Source: Vitellaria paradoxa (lineage: Eukaryota; Streptophyta; Magnoliopsida; Ericales; Sapotaceae). From it: a stretch of 64,000 nt of DNA. The stretch covers positions 25,717,246 to 25,781,245 of the forward strand of contig CM034238.1 in NCBI GenBank assembly GCA_019916065.1. Reading direction: 5' to 3'. Both the position numbers and the translations under genes were made by a program. Shown one piece after another: positions 44,891 to 58,437 of the stretch. Under the pieces are notes generated by a model that searched no databases, was not told where the DNA came from, and was given only the letters and a program-made list of their open reading frames with translations. The first letter of the stretch is position 1; the number at the start of each line of letters is the position of its first letter.

Positions 44891-45134
44891 GGATCGTTTG
44901 AAAAGGCAAGAGTTAATTGGTTTATGGTTAATTGGTTTATTTGTAAAATGGCCAAATTTATTCTCTTACATTTTAATTTTTTTTTAAACTTTCAAGAGTA
45001 AAAATGTCAAATTAATCAAAACTAAAGTCACCTAAAAAAAGTTACATTTTTTCTCCCCAAACACGAAAATAGCTAGTTTATTTTTAGTTAGTTAGTTAAA
45101 AATAAGTCAGCTATTTTCCTTCTCAAACCAAACC
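44891..45134. mobile_element. Tourist-like MITE, 244 bp
   Basis: Termini GGATCGTTTGAAAAGG and CCTTCTCAAACCAAACC are imperfect inverted repeats, flanked by TTA on both sides (44888-44890 and 45135-45137). The interior (CAAATTTATTCTCTTAC, AATGTCAAATTAATC) resembles parts of the foldback at 8933-11427, suggesting a shared element family. Confidence 0.65.
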
Positions 45135-45223
45135 TTACTTAAATCAAACTACTAACTTTGATTTTATACAAATATTTAAATTGAATTACAAATTTTGTAA
45201 TAACCTGAATTTTTTTTTCTTAA

Positions 45224-45943
45224 GAGCCTACTCGGATGGAGGAAAAGCCTCCCCCCAAAATTTTCACCCCCTCATAAGTGTAGGTCCCACCCTTTTGCCA
45301 TGGTTTGATAAGTGCATTGCTAAAATTTTTCACCCCCTCTTAACTTTCCCTCCCTCTCATTTTTCCCCTCTTTGGGGGATAATTTTTGGGCACCCTCCAC
45401 CCTAACTAAAAATTTTCACCCCTTCTTAGCTCGTTTTTTGACGTTTTTAACTCTCATTAATAGTATTGTTAACTTAATCAAAATAAATATAATACTAATA
45501 AAAAAATAATACATAGGCCAACAAGTCAAAATAAATATAATTAAAAAAATTGGATAATAACCAATCATTAAAAAAGTACATATTAAAAAAAAGTTCTTTA
45601 AATAAATTCATAAAAAAATTAAATTTTTAATGAAATAAATAATATAACTTCAAATTGTCCAAAAATAATTAAATAGAGTGGGTTTTGCAATTTAATATTT
45701 AATTTAATGGGTAACTAAGTTTGGGACACCACAAGGGCAAAAGAGTCATTTGACTGTTTTTTCCATCATTCACCCCTTCTTATTTATAAAATATCCAAAC
45801 CAAGTCAAAAGTTATCCCCCTCCATAAACATCACATCAATGTGGGCCAACCCTCTAAAAATAATACCTCCTTTTATCTTGTACCCCATTGTACCCCCTTT
45901 AAAACTTATCCCTCTAAAATTTTAGCACCATCCAATCGGACCC
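45224..45943. mobile_element. Large MITE (720 bp) with TAA target duplication
   Basis: Termini GAGCCTACTCGGATGG and CCATCCAATCGGACCC are imperfect inverted repeats (10/16), flanked by TAA (45221-45223 and 45944-45946), as for PIF/Harbinger elements. LTR copy A has no insertion at the equivalent place (near 32940-32952), which is the empty site. It has subterminal repeats of the type AAAATTTTCACCCC. A 74-residue frame inside is not a gene. Confidence 0.75.
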
Positions 45944-46446
45944 TAAGTATGGTGGTGCTATTTATTATAGTAAAAAAAATCTAGAAAATTGAGCATTTAA
46001 AAATTTTTGGAATGATAAAATTAGTTGGAAAGATTTCGGATTTAATTTCACCCTATGTGGAAGTTTAACGTAGAATTTCTAAACTTTTATCCAAACACTT
46101 CCTAGCCCAATTATCTATTCGGTTCAACCCAGGCCCATTAACCCATGGGTCGACCCTTTCTTTGACTCACCTCAACTCACTTCAACTCATTTTATCACTT
46201 ATTTAGTTGACTCATGAATAGTAGCTCTAAATCATTTCCCGACAAACTTCATTTTCCATCCATCCTTTCTTCCATACATCTCTCACAATCTCTCAAATTA
46301 TTTGGCTAATTTGTCAAAAAGCTAACATGATTCCTAGATCATGCCACCCATCTTCATCCATCCTCTAATACCTCTCTTAAATTATGCGGTTAGATAGTCA
46401 AAAAAGTAAAGCTAGACTATTTGGATTATACTACCTAATGCATAAT

Positions 46447-46887
46447 TGTAAAAATCCAGATTTTTTTTTTAATTTGGATATTGTTATTTGATAAATTTAG
46501 TTTGCTATTTAAATTTAATGGTTTGAAATTTTTAGATTTCTATTTAAAAAGATTAATTTTGGGTTATATTTGAAAAGATATTAAAATTTTAGGGAATGGG
46601 TGTAATTTTCCTAATCCTATGGGGAGTAGGTAAATAATTTAGTTTGTTAAAATTAAATTCTGCTATTTATATATATATACTGCAGTTTTAAAAAAAAATT
46701 AGAAACCCTAGAGAGAGATAGAGAGAGAGACGAAGAAGAAGAGAGGAGGAAGAAACGGTGCTAAAATCTGCAAATTTAGGTAAGGGGCGGAACAAATCTT
46801 TTAGAATTTTTTTTTTCTTCTTTTCTCATTCTTCTTCTCGATACATAACAGTTGCGATTTTTCTTTTGCTAATAGAAATACAGTCTT

Positions 46888-46921
<34 letters not shown>

Positions 46922-46967
46922 CGAACGATTCCAGTGCAGTAAGAGAATTCTCATTGATTTAACCCCT

Positions 46968-47007
<40 letters not shown>

Positions 47008-48451
47008 ATTAATTTGTAACGGCAGAAGCACATCAAGGCTACGGGTGAATAAAGAAAAAGGGCATTAAATTTTGTCCTTACATGCTTTTGTCTCTTTTTG
47101 AATTTGTTATTACATGACAGTGTGTTGGAAAGGCTTTTGCTGCCAACGCCAGAAATATACTCAATTATATATATATTTAAAGCAACCTTTTGCCTTCCAA
47201 AAGCCATAAATGTTTCAAACTAATAATTGCACACGGTTGCCGAATCATACTTGTTAATTAATTGTTGTTTGTATTAATTCCTTGCTTTATTGCTCTGGAC
47301 ATTTGAATTGTTCGCATTAAATTCTTGAATTAATGCAGCCAAATTAAACGTGTTGGATTAATTGTTGCTTTTATAAGTTTCTCGTATTATTGCTTTGGAC
47401 ATTTGATTGGTTCGTGATAGCATTAAATTCTACAGTGTATATGGATGGTATGACTGACAGTGGATTTGTGTGAGTATATAATTAAATTTGTAAATTCTTA
47501 TTATTATTTATAAAAATAAAAAAATTATTAATTAATGTGGAATTAAAGTGAAATTTTAATAATATGTTTTATTTGGATTGAGGGGTACTGAAAATATCAG
47601 GTATATGTACCCAAGGGTTGAGAGTCCCGAAACCTGCGCGGGGGTGGTAATCGAGTCCAGTAGGCTAGTAACCTACGAACGATGCAGATGCCTAAGGGTG
47701 GCATATTATATTCCTAAAGCTTCGGCCTAGGAAGCAGACACCGAAGGATGGTGTATATTGGTTGGGTCCTGTTTCTACGGGACAACCAAGCAGACATCAA
47801 TGAATGATGTATATTGGTTGGGTCTTGTTTCTACGAGACAACCAAGCAGCAGTACCTTGAAATTAAATTATTTTTCTTTGATGTGTTGTGTGGTGTAGAA
47901 ACACAAATAAATTGTAATGAAATGAGATAAATAAATAAATTGAAGTTCTTGTTTGAAATTGCTACTTGTGCATACTTGTTTCACTTAGTAGCATGCTAGG
48001 ACATATTGCATTTATATTATTATTATTATTAGGGTTCCGAGCACACGTGGTATTAGTGCTAAACCCCTTACAGCTTGCGATGCAGGTAATGAATTTGAGT
48101 CACGCGCAGGACCTATTCACCATGAAAATTAGGAATTTATTTATTTGTTTTTACTTAATTACCTTAGAATTTTCTTTAGAGAATTATTTTTAGTGAATTG
48201 TAATAAGTCTCTGTTTATGAGGTTATTATTATTTTTTTGTTTCTAGCTTTTAGAGATTGTATGGATTAGTTTTGGAGATTTAGTTTTGACTAAGGTATTT
48301 ATTTAAATTTAAAGTTTAGTTTTAATTATTTTATTTTCTTTGCTCCATAGCATGTATGTATGGCTCTGATGTGGAACAGGAAATGTTATTAGATAATATA
48401 TTGTGTGTTATTTTATTCACATACTCGGGTTGTGAAACCTGGGGCGTGACA
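46447..48451 (+). mobile_element. Solo LTR, 2.0 kb (family C), nested in LTR copy B
   Basis: Begins TGTAAAAATCC, ends CCTGGGGCGTGACA, and is flanked by a 5-bp duplication ATAAT (46442-46446 and 48452-48456). LTR copy A shows the uninterrupted target (ATGCATGATCTTACC near 33508). It contains TA/TG microsatellites (46890-47006), a GA-rich leader-like stretch (46706-46755) and a 57-bp tandem repeat. It shares its 3' terminal motif with LTR copy A but differs inside, so it is a different family, probably also Ty3-type. Confidence 0.85.
47734..47850 (+). repeat. Two ~57-bp tandem repeats with hairpin
   Basis: GTGTATATTGGTTGGGTC...GACAACCAAGCAG occurs twice in succession. Each copy can pair TTGGTTG with CAACCAA around a TTTCTACG loop. 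They lie inside the family C solo LTR. Confidence 0.7.
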
Positions 48452-49528
48452 ATAATCCTACTTTAGTGGCTTTCAAGTCTAGGAAGTGGAGGTTATTTTT
48501 CTCTACCGACACTTTCTCTATACTCCCATGACTTCCTATAAATTGGTGTGCTTTCAAAGAGAAAAAAAAATAAAAGAGAAAAAAATAAATCATTATTTAG
48601 TGTGGTTGGAGATTCGGTGTTGCTTAGAGAAAGAAGAAAAGCTTGGAACTTTCCAATTGGGTGGTGTTCAAAGCTCAACTCCTTTTTCCATCCCAGGCTT
48701 GGTCACCAATATCTTCATTGAGGTAGGATAACAAACCTCCTAAAATGTATTTGATATCTTCAATTTGAAGCTAAAGCATTTTCTGGGTTTGAAGTATGAA
48801 ATTTGATTGTGATAAAAAAATAATACCTGTATATTGGGGGTAGGAAAACCGAAACTTGGACTGATGTAGCCTAGCATGCTGACAGCTCTCTGTTTGTAAC
48901 TTCTGATATGTTTCTAACCCCAAAAATGGTGGAATTAGGCTTCGGCTAAAACATAAAAATTGTATCCTTTTAAGTTTTCTTTCCAACCCCAAAAGATTTA
49001 CATCAATCTGATTTGTGAGTCAAAAGTTATACCCAAAATACTGAGCACGTATAAAACTGTATGTTCTAAACAAACTGAATTCAAGGCTGTTTATGCACCT
49101 TTAAACCTTAGAATTTTAAAAGGTGCAAAACATGAAAGTTATAGGTTTTCAAGTCTAGTTTCTACAGATATAAAATTTATAGATACTGGAGTTCTGCTCT
49201 ATTTTATAAGAATTTTCTTTTAAACTGTTGTTTCTGCTTAGCCTTTAATTGATGCTTGTTTGGATTTTTTTAGAATATTATGTTTAAAGATTTATTCAAA
49301 TTTCCAATTACCTTCTGTTAATTATTGTCATGTTAATAATTTTTATTAATGTGTAATTTTGTTCACAAGGCCTAATATAGTAAAACACTTATACTATTTG
49401 ATATAATACCGAAGTGGACTGTTAAGTTGATGCTATCTAGTTATTTTTCAATTGATATGAAATTATTTTAAACTAAATATTATGTATTATTTGACAATCT
49501 AATATTTATGATAACTGACTTAGACAAG

Positions 49529-51057
49529 TGATTGGACATCAATTGTTACATATTTATACATTCAAATTACACTTGCACACATCATAAAAAGATATAAAAT
49601 CTATGTTTTGTGCAGATTTCATCTCCATATCTCCAAAGTGGAATATGTGTTGATTTCCATCACAAAAACAAGAAATTAAGCTACATTGAGGATGTTGAGA
49701 AGAAAGCATGCTGCACAATACATCAAAGGATTGAAGCTATTTCAGAAGAAGAAGAAAATTCAGTTGAAATCAATGCAAAGAGATCAGAATCACTATTCTG
49801 GAAATTTCTGCAGCAGGGGATCATATTCGAATATGGTTTTACTGTATTCGAATATAAACTTCTTCACAGCAACGAATTTCATGTGACCCCAACTTCCCCA
49901 TGTGATGTAACCTGCAATCCAGGGAGGGCAAATCAGTAAAAAAAAAGATATAGGAGAGAGAAGGGGCCATCATGAAGGGAACATTCGGTTAGAGGAGAGA
50001 GAAAAGGAGGAGAGAGAAGGAAGAAAGAAGGGGAGTGAGACCCACGCGACGAAAAACGGAGAACATTTTTGGGGAAGAAATTCAGATTTCGTAGAGAGAG
50101 TTTTGGGAGAGAAATTCATTGAGAGTTCATAGTTTTACATTGGAATTTCAATTCAGCATTGGAGTTTTTGAGATTTACATTTTTAATTCATTTCAATTTC
50201 TGTAATCAGATTTTCAGTTCTAAATCCATTTAACTTTCAATTTCAGATTGCAATGTCTTCCAATCAGATTTCCATTTCTGTTTTTCTTCTTTTTAACATG
50301 CTCGGCTAAGTCTTCTTGGGCCAAGGCAAGGGTAATGCCCTTCCAATGAATCTCAAGTGGCCGAACTTCATGAATTTACTTTGAGTTCTTATGGTTATCA
50401 AGTCAATTTGCAGCTGGGTGTCTTAGAACTCATTGATTCAAGACCCGATTAATCCAACTTTGTATATCCTATTGATGAGTTCATAGGTGTTGCTTAACTT
50501 AGAACTCTCATGACATTGTTGTATGTGGGTTGCTAGAATTAGAACTCCTATTGTCCTTAAAATAGGTTATGCACATTGGGTGTTTAATCCATGGTTTGTT
50601 TCAATTGAAATTAATTTTCTCAAAAATCAGTACAAATTGATTTGGTAATTTATAAACTCTTGGCACTTGAAATTCATTTGGATTGGTATTAAACTTGTCT
50701 TGCTCAACCTTTCTTTTATCTCTTAATCTTTTAGTTTAAATTCACTTTGCTTTTGGAAAATTAGTTTAAAAACCATCAACCAACCAAATCAGATTTTAAT
50801 TTTCTGTTTCACATTTTTCTGTGAGTTGTGTTTTGCTAAATTAATCTCCATTAGAGTCATTCACTTCATTACTCCCTAGATCCCTGTGGAAATGACCTGG
50901 GACTTACCAGTTATTTTGTGCTTCAACCACACCTTGCACTTGGGGGAAAACTTGTCTTGATTTACCTCACTTAACATTTTCTTTAAATTTGAATTTATAA
51001 TCTGAATTTTCATTTGAGCTTTTATCTTGGAGTGAGGTAATTAAACAAGAACAAGCA
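49529..51057 (+). repeat. 5' LTR of the Athila-like element (1,529 bp)
   Basis: TG...CA bounded. It differs from the 3' LTR by about four substitutions (near 49858, 49889, 49964 and 50371) and one base in an A-run (9 A versus 8 A after 49938). It carries two ATTCGAAT palindromes about 21 bp apart. The 109-residue open frame at 49610-49939 is part of the LTR and has no known domain. Confidence 0.95.
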
Positions 51058-51065
51058 CAAATTTA

Positions 51066-51083
51066 TGGCGCCGTTGCCGGGGA
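51066..51083 (+). other. Primer binding site, tRNA-Asp
   Basis: TGGCGCCGTTGCCGGGGA, eight bases after the LTR, is the exact complement of the 3' end of plant tRNA-Asp(GTC) including CCA. This PBS is usual in Athila and Tat elements. Confidence 0.92.
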
Positions 51084-51412
51084 TCTTTGAGAAGCAATGG
51101 TGTTTTGAGCCTTTGGAGTATTAACTGGCAGTACATCTCACCACCATTTTCAACAACAGAGCTGCTTAACTTGTTGAGTAACTTTGTTTCATCTCTATTT
51201 CTATTTCTTTTATAGTTTTAGTTGTTAGTTTAGTTTTAGAACTGCTTGCATCTGAATCCTGAAATTCTGATTTGAATCTATTTCATCTGATATTCGAATA
51301 CGGCTGCATTTCTCTGCTGAAAGCTGTAGTTGCAATTCTCTGTGAATCAGTAGATGAAATTGTGAAGTTAGGAGTTTAGATTGGAGTTTTGTTTCAGTCT
51401 GAATTTCTGTTT

Positions 51413-54400
51413 ATGCTTTTAAGGTCTGGTAAACTTGTTGGAAACAGATCTGAATTGCATTCTCCATCTTCTCTTGCTGAATTGATTGAATTTGCTGCAC
51501 TACATTCACAATCTGAATTTTCTGTTGCACATATGGATCCACCACCTGTTCTGCCGGAAGGAAGTGTTCAAGGAGAGAATGATCAAATGGATCAAAACAT
51601 CCTTAGACCTCTCCGGGAATATCTATATCCAGCTAGACAAACCACTCCATCTTGCATTGTTCTTCCAAATGGACATCAGAATTTTTATCTTAAACCTGGA
51701 ACAATTCAGCTTTTACCAACTTTTCATGGCATGGACTCAGAAAATCCTTATATGCATATGAAAGAATTTGAAGATGTTTGTGGAACTTGCATGGATAGGA
51801 ATGTTAATGAGGACATGGTTAGGCTTAAATTATTTCCATTTTCATTGAAAGACAAGGCAAAAATGTGGTTGAATTCACTTGAGCCTAGATCAATAGGTAC
51901 TTGGAGAGACATGCAAACAAAATTTTTGAAGAAGTATTTTCCTGCAAACAGAACTGTAATTCTTCAACAGAAAATAATGAATTTTGTGTGTAAATCCAAT
52001 GAAACATTTGCTCAAGCATGGGAAAGATTCAAGGAATTATTGCAAGCATGTCCACATCATGGTTTTGAATCTTGGAGAATTGTTAATTTTTTCCATAATG
52101 CATTAACTCCAAATCTGAAAATGTTGGTTGCCACCATGTGTAATGGTGAATTCTATGACAAAACTGCTGAAGAGGCTTTACATTTCTTTGATGCTTTAGC
52201 TGAAAACACTAAACAGTGGGAGGTAGTCTCCCCATTTTGTTCTGAATTTTCTGACAGATCAAATGATAGAGGAAAGTTCCATCTCAATGGGGCAGATGAT
52301 GTTGGAGCTAGGTTGGCTGCATTGTCAAGAAAGATTGAATTGATGGAGCAAAAGAAGCAAACATTGAAGGAGAGTGAAGTGAAGTGTGTGATGTGTGAAA
52401 CCGCAGACCACAGGACTGATGATTGCCCAACACTTCCAGCCTTTAAGGAAGTTCTCTATGGTCAAGCAAATCCCACACAAGCTGCAAGACCCTTCAATCA
52501 AAATCAGGGGATGAACACATATTCGCAAGGCCATAGTCCATATTCGAATAACTACAACCCTGGCTACAGAAATCATCCAAACCTTTCTTGGAAAGCAGAA
52601 GCACAGAACCAACAATACCAACCTCAACAAAATGTGCAACCCCAACCATTTCCTCCTCAGCCTTTTCAACCTCAGCAGAATACAAATTTTTATCAGCCAC
52701 CTCACAAAAGATCTTTGGAAGAAACCTTGCAACAATTTATGCAAGGACAGATTGGAACCAACAATCAGAATTCCAAGTTTCAAGAGCAGACAAACAGGGC
52801 CATGGAAGACATCCGAAGTCAATTGTCAAAGCTAACTCAAGCTTTAACCATCAGAGAATCAGGAAAGCTTCCATCTCAGCCAAGACCAAATCCTACAAGC
52901 CAAGTTCATTTCAGTGAATCATCTTCATCTGCTGCAAATGAAAATCTGGAGCATGTACAAGCTGTTTCAACATTGAGAAGTGGTAAACAAATTGTCAAGC
53001 CAGATTACAAACCACCTGCTGAAGAAATTGAGGAAGAAAATGAGCAAGAAATAATGAAAAATGAAGAGGAAATGCAGCTGAAACAGAAACTGGACAGCAG
53101 AACAGAAAGTGAACAAAAACAGCAATTTAGCACTTCTGAGAAAGAAATCATGTTTCAGAATGAAGAGCAAGAATTGAAGCAAAATGAAAGACTAATTGGG
53201 GACAACAAGTTGGACAGCAGAAAACTTGAGGAAAAGCAGAATCTGAGCCAAGAAAATCAGGAGATTCTGATGCAGCCAAAGGGATATTCGAATACCAGCA
53301 AGCAACATTCGAATAGCAGTAAGCAGCAAATCAGAATCCAGAGAACAGAGCAGGTAAATTCTAAAAATAAAGAGGAAATTTCTGACAATAAGAAAAAATT
53401 TTTTGAGGAAAATCAGTTTGAAAAGAGTGAAAAAAATTTTGAAAATGAAGAGATTTTGAATAAAACCAATTTGGACAAATCTGAATTTGTTCCAAAACTT
53501 CCATTTCCACAAAGATTGAACAAAGCCAAGAAAGAGAATTTGAATTCTGACATCTATGAATTGTTCAAACAAGTCAGAATCAATATTCCCTTACTTGATG
53601 CAATTAAACAAAATCCATCCTATGGAAAATTTTTGAAAGATTTGTGTACTGTTAAGAGGAAAATGAATGTGAAAGAAAGAGCATTTTTGACTGAACAAGT
53701 GAGCTCCATTTTGCAATTTAAAACTCCTCCCAAATATAAAGATCCAGGTTGCCCCACCATAGCCTGCTTAATTGGGAATCAAAGGGTAGATCAAGCTTTG
53801 CTAGATTTAGGTGCAAGTGTCAACCTCTTACCATTCACTGTTTACAAACAGCTGGGGTTGGGAGAACTTAGACCTACTAGGGTGACACTACAACTTGCTG
53901 ATAGGTCAGTTAAAGTCCCTAGGGGTGTGGTTGAGGATGTCTTGATTCAAGTGGATCATTTTTACTTTCCAGTGGACTTTATAGTGCTAGACACTCAGCC
54001 CATTCAAGGAAACCAACCAGCTGTACCTGTTATCCTAGGAAGACCATTTTTGGCCACCTCAAATGCCTTGATCAATTGTAGAACTGGAGTTATCAAGCTC
54101 TCCTTTGGAAACATGACAATTGAGAAAAACATCTTCAAGGTGACCAAACAGCCGAGTGATTATGAGGAAGTAGAGGAAGTTGATTGGATTCAAACAACCA
54201 CTCAAGATCACTTTGATAGAGAATATTTTGATGACCCTTTGGAGAAAGCCTTAGTGAATAATGAGCAAGTAGATTTCCTAGCTGATTGTGACTTGGAGAA
54301 TTGTGAGGGAGGAGAATTTGAGGAAATGAAAAATTCAGTGCTAATGATGAATCAGTGGAGACAATCTGTTGAGTCTTTAGAGCTGTCCATAGCCAAGCCT

Positions 54401-57337
54401 CTGTCATTTTTGGACCAGCCACCAAAACCTGAGAGAAAACCTTTGCCAAGTGACTTGAAATATGTATTTTTAGGTGAGGGAGAGTCCTATCCAGCTGTCA
54501 TTTCATCTCAGCTGAGTTTGGACCAAGAAAATAGACTTGTGGAAGTCTTGAGGAAGCATAGAGGAGCTTTGGGCTGGACTATAGCAGATCTGCAGGGAAT
54601 AAGTCCATTGATTTGCACTCATAGAATATTTTTGGAGGATGAGGCCAAGCCTATTAGGCAAATGCAAAGGAGACTCAACCCCAACATGAAAGAGGTTGTT
54701 AGAGGGGAGGTAATCAAGCTTTTGGATGCTGGAATTATCTACCCCATCTCAGATTCTAAGTGAGTGAGTCCAACTCAGGTAGTGCCTAAGAAATCTGGAG
54801 TGACTGTGATTAAGAATGAAAAAGAGGAATTAGTTCCAATGCGCATCCAAACAGGATGGCGCATGTGCATAGATTATAGAAAGTTGAATGCAGTCACAAG
54901 GAAAGATCACTTCCCTCTTCCATTCCTAGATCAGGTATTGGAAAGAGTGGCAGGGCATGCATTTTACTGTTTCTTGGATGGTTACTCTGGGTATAATCAG
55001 ATTGAGATTGCATTGGAGGATCAAGAAAAGACCACATTCACTTGCCCATTTGGCACATTTGCATATAGGCGTATGCCTTTTGGTCTTTGCAATGCTCCTG
55101 CAACATTTCAGAGATGTATGATGAGTCTGTTTAGTGATTTTGTAGAGAGATTCCTTGAAGTTTTTATGGATGACTTTTCAGTATATGGCAGTGACTTTGA
55201 TACATGTTTGGGAAACTTAGAGAAGGTTTTGATTAGATGTGAGGAGAAAAACTTGGTTTTGAATTGGGAAAAATGCCACTTTATGGTAACTCATGGAATT
55301 GTCCTTGGCCACATAGTGTCTTCTAGGGGGATAGAAGTAGACAAAGCTAAAGTGGAAATTATTCAAAAACTTCCTACCCCTAGATGTGTTAAGGATATCA
55401 GATCATTTCTTGGCCATGCTGGGTTTTATAGAAGGTTTATTGCATCATTCAGTGCCATTGCTAGACCTTTGTGCAACCTTCTATCCCAGGATGTTCCCTT
55501 TGATTGGACACCAGAGTGTCAGGCCTCATTTGATAGACTTAAGAGTTTGCTCACCTCAGCTCCCATTATGCAGCCACCAGACTGGACTTTACCATTTGAG
55601 ATCATGTGTGATGCTAGTGATTGTGCCATTGGTGCAGTGCTAGGACAGAGGAGGGATAGGAGACCACATGTGTTGTACTATGCTAGCAAAACCCTTAGTG
55701 AAGCACAAAGGAATTACACTACTACTGAGAAGGAGTTGCTAGCAGTAGTATATGCCTTGGACAAGTTCAGATCATACCTGGTAGGTTCTCATGTCATAGT
55801 ATACACTGACCATGCTGCTTTGAAGTATCTCTTGACCAAACCTGATGCTAAGCCTAGACTTATTAGATGGATTCTTCTGCTTCAAGAATTTGATTTAGAA
55901 ATCAAGGACAAAAAGGGAGTTGAAAATGTAGTTGCTGATCACCTTTCTAGACTCCCACATCAAGATTTAGCATCTTTTGATTCTCCCATCAATGAAACAT
56001 TCCCTGATGAGCAGTTGTTCCACATAGACTCTTCTGAGGTACCTTGGTTTGCAGATATAGCCAACTACCTAGCTTCAGGTATTGTGCCTTCTCACTGGAC
56101 CATGTTGGATAGAAGGAAGTTCTTTAGGAATGTGAGACACTTTTTCTGGGATGACCCTTATTTGTTTAAGTATTGCTCAGATCAAGTCATAAGAAGATGC
56201 ATACCCGAGAGTGAAGCCCAGAGTGTCATTAGTTTTTGTCATACTCTTGCATGTGGAGGTCATTTTTCAGCTAGGAAGACAGTGGCAAAGATTTTACAGA
56301 GTGGATTGTTTTGGCCTACCATGTTTAGGGATGTGCATGCCTTTTGTGTTGCTTGTGATAGGTGTCAAAGGCTTGGTAAGATCACTAGGAGAAACATGAT
56401 GCCACTTCACCCCATTTATGTGCTTGATATCTTTGATTGTTGGGGTATGGATTTTATGGGACCATTTGTGAATTCATTTGGCAATGAGTATATCTTAGTG
56501 GCAGTGGATTATGTTTCAAAGTGGATAGAAGCCATACCAACTAAGACCAATGACCACAAGGTAGTGATAAAATTTTTGAAGGAAAATGTGTTTTCAAGAT
56601 TTGGAATGCCAAAGGCCATGATAAGTGATAGGGGAACACATTTTTGCAATAGACATGTTAGTCTTTTGATGAAGAAGTATGGGGTGTTACACAAGGTTGG
56701 AACATCTTACCACCCCCAAACAAGTGGACAAGCTGAATTAGCCAATAGAGAGATCAAAAGAATCATTGAAAAAACAGTGAATCCCACAAGGAAAGATTGG
56801 TCTTTGAAATTGGTTGATGCACTTTGGGCTTATAGGACTGCCTACAAGACTATCCTAGGCATGTCTCCTTATAGGTTAGTGTATGGAAAAGCTTGTCATC
56901 TTCCTGTGGAACTTGAACACAAGGCTTTTTGGGCGGTGAGACATTTTAATGAGAGCATCACTGAATCTGGTTTTCAAAGAAAATTGCAACTAAATGAGCT
57001 TGAGGAGATTAGGAATGATGCATATGAGAATGCTAAGATCACCAAGGATAGAGTGAAGAAATGGCATGATACACATATCCTCAAAAGAGAGTTGTTTGTG
57101 GGTCAAAAGGTCTTGTTGTATGACTCAAGGTTACACTTGTTTCCCGGGAAATTGAAGTCCAGATGGAGTGGTCCATATGTGATTCAGAACATCACTGAGT
57201 TTGGGGCTGTTGACATTCAAAATCCAACCTCCAAGAATATTTTTAGAGTGAGTGGACAGAGATTGAAAGAGTATCATGAGAATTTTGTTGCTGAAGTAGA
57301 GAGTTGGGATCTTGAAGATCCCCCAAATTCTATTTGA
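51413..57337 (+). CDS. Gag-protease-RT-RNaseH-integrase polyprotein with one internal stop
   Basis: One reading frame of 1,975 codons including stops, broken only by TGA at 54761-54763. Residue numbers count from ATG 51413. Gag (about 100-270) contains the Retrotrans_gag core. A CX2CX4HX4C zinc knuckle lies near 325. A long Gln/Glu/Lys-rich linker (430-690) precedes the aspartic protease ([12 protein letters not shown] near 797). RT follows with IDYRKLN and the catalytic FMDD near 1250. RNase H ([20 protein letters not shown]) is at about 1395-1510. Integrase has an HHCC zinc finger near 1600-1640 and a D,D-35-E triad (GMDF; D at 56627; E at 56735). The stop sits just N-terminal of the RT fingers, where related proteins have a conserved tryptophan, so RT and integrase would not be made without readthrough. 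An earlier in-frame TTG (51389) was not chosen as start. Confidence 0.93.
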
Positions 57338-58437
57338 ATGGAGGAAGAATTCTGATTTTGTATCATAGTAGTGTAGGTTCTGTTATGCTTTTGATTTTCT
57401 GTTTTCTTTTGTTTTTGTAAAAAAAAAAAAAAAAAAAGAGAGAGGTTGTATATAGTTATTGCTAACCTTCAGTTTTCAGCTGCAAGTAGTACTCAACTGA
57501 GGAAGTGAAGAATCTGCTTGATGAAAAGAATCCATTCAAATCTGATTTGATCAGTTGCAATTGCAACTGCAGCTGTGATCATGCAGTAGCTGGACTAAAT
57601 GCCTTGCCACTGCTGAAATGAGAGCTTGAAACAAGGTTGGTGGGGAATTGGTCACAGCAGCTGACTATCAGCTTTCATTTCTTGGTAATAAGTTGAATTT
57701 TCATTCACAATCTTCAGGTATGTTGCTTCACCAACCTTTCTTTAACTTGCTGGTTTAATACATTGAGGACAATGCATGATTTTAGTTGGGGGGGACACAA
57801 TCTGAGTTTATGGATGTGAATAGTATTTTACTGCAATTTGCTGAATTGAGTGATTGGATATGATCAGAATGTTTTGAATATGATTTGGAATTGCTTGAAT
57901 TGAATTAAGATCATGCTTATGTCAGTTTGAGTTTGCATATGTTGAAAATTTGAAAAAAAATTTTTTTTTTTTTTTTTTTTTGAAAATTTGGAAAAATTGC
58001 AAAACTTCTTCTTGAATTAGTTATTTCTTTTGAAATAATTTTCGAATCCTAGCTGTTGGCAAAACTTAATTTGAGTATTCTTAAGAAATAGGGGGAAGAA
58101 TTTCTGGTTTTCTGGACACTGGAATTGCAAATTGCTGATAACCTGTATTCGAATATGGGTCTGGGTATTCGAATATGATGTCGGTTTTAAATCCTGTATA
58201 TACCCGTGAGTGGCCCCATTCAAGGTCCTGTTCTATTCGAATACGAGCCCTGGTGCCCACAACCCTGGAACCTTCACCATTCCACATCTTCTTCCAGTCT
58301 TTTACTTTCAGATTATCTGAGTGTGATTTTGAGTTGACATTGAAAGGAAGATTCAGATACAGAGTTGCGATTGAAGAAGCTAGGGTTTACAGTTTTGGAG
58401 AATTTCTGATAAAGGGTGGAGAATCAACTGAAGCAAG
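57338..58437 (+). other. Spacer between pol and the third ORF
   Basis: Non-coding. It holds an A18 run (about 57420), a G7 polypurine-like tract TTTAGTTGGGGGGGAC (57781-57796), A/T homopolymers at 57950-57982, and three ATTCGAAT palindromes (58147, 58167, 58235). The G7 tract resembles the true polypurine tract next to the 3' LTR. Confidence 0.6.

Noticed and set aside
49610..49939. 109-residue open frame in the 5' LTR, repeated at 60400-60729
   Set aside because: Both copies are simply the two LTRs of one recent insertion, so their identity gives no evidence of selection. No domain is recognisable.
52325..52822. Long minus-strand frames inside gag and pol (also 53192-53572 and 54135-54449)
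   Set aside because: They mirror the AT-rich, Gln/Asn-rich codon use of the real plus-strand frame and have no protein features of their own.
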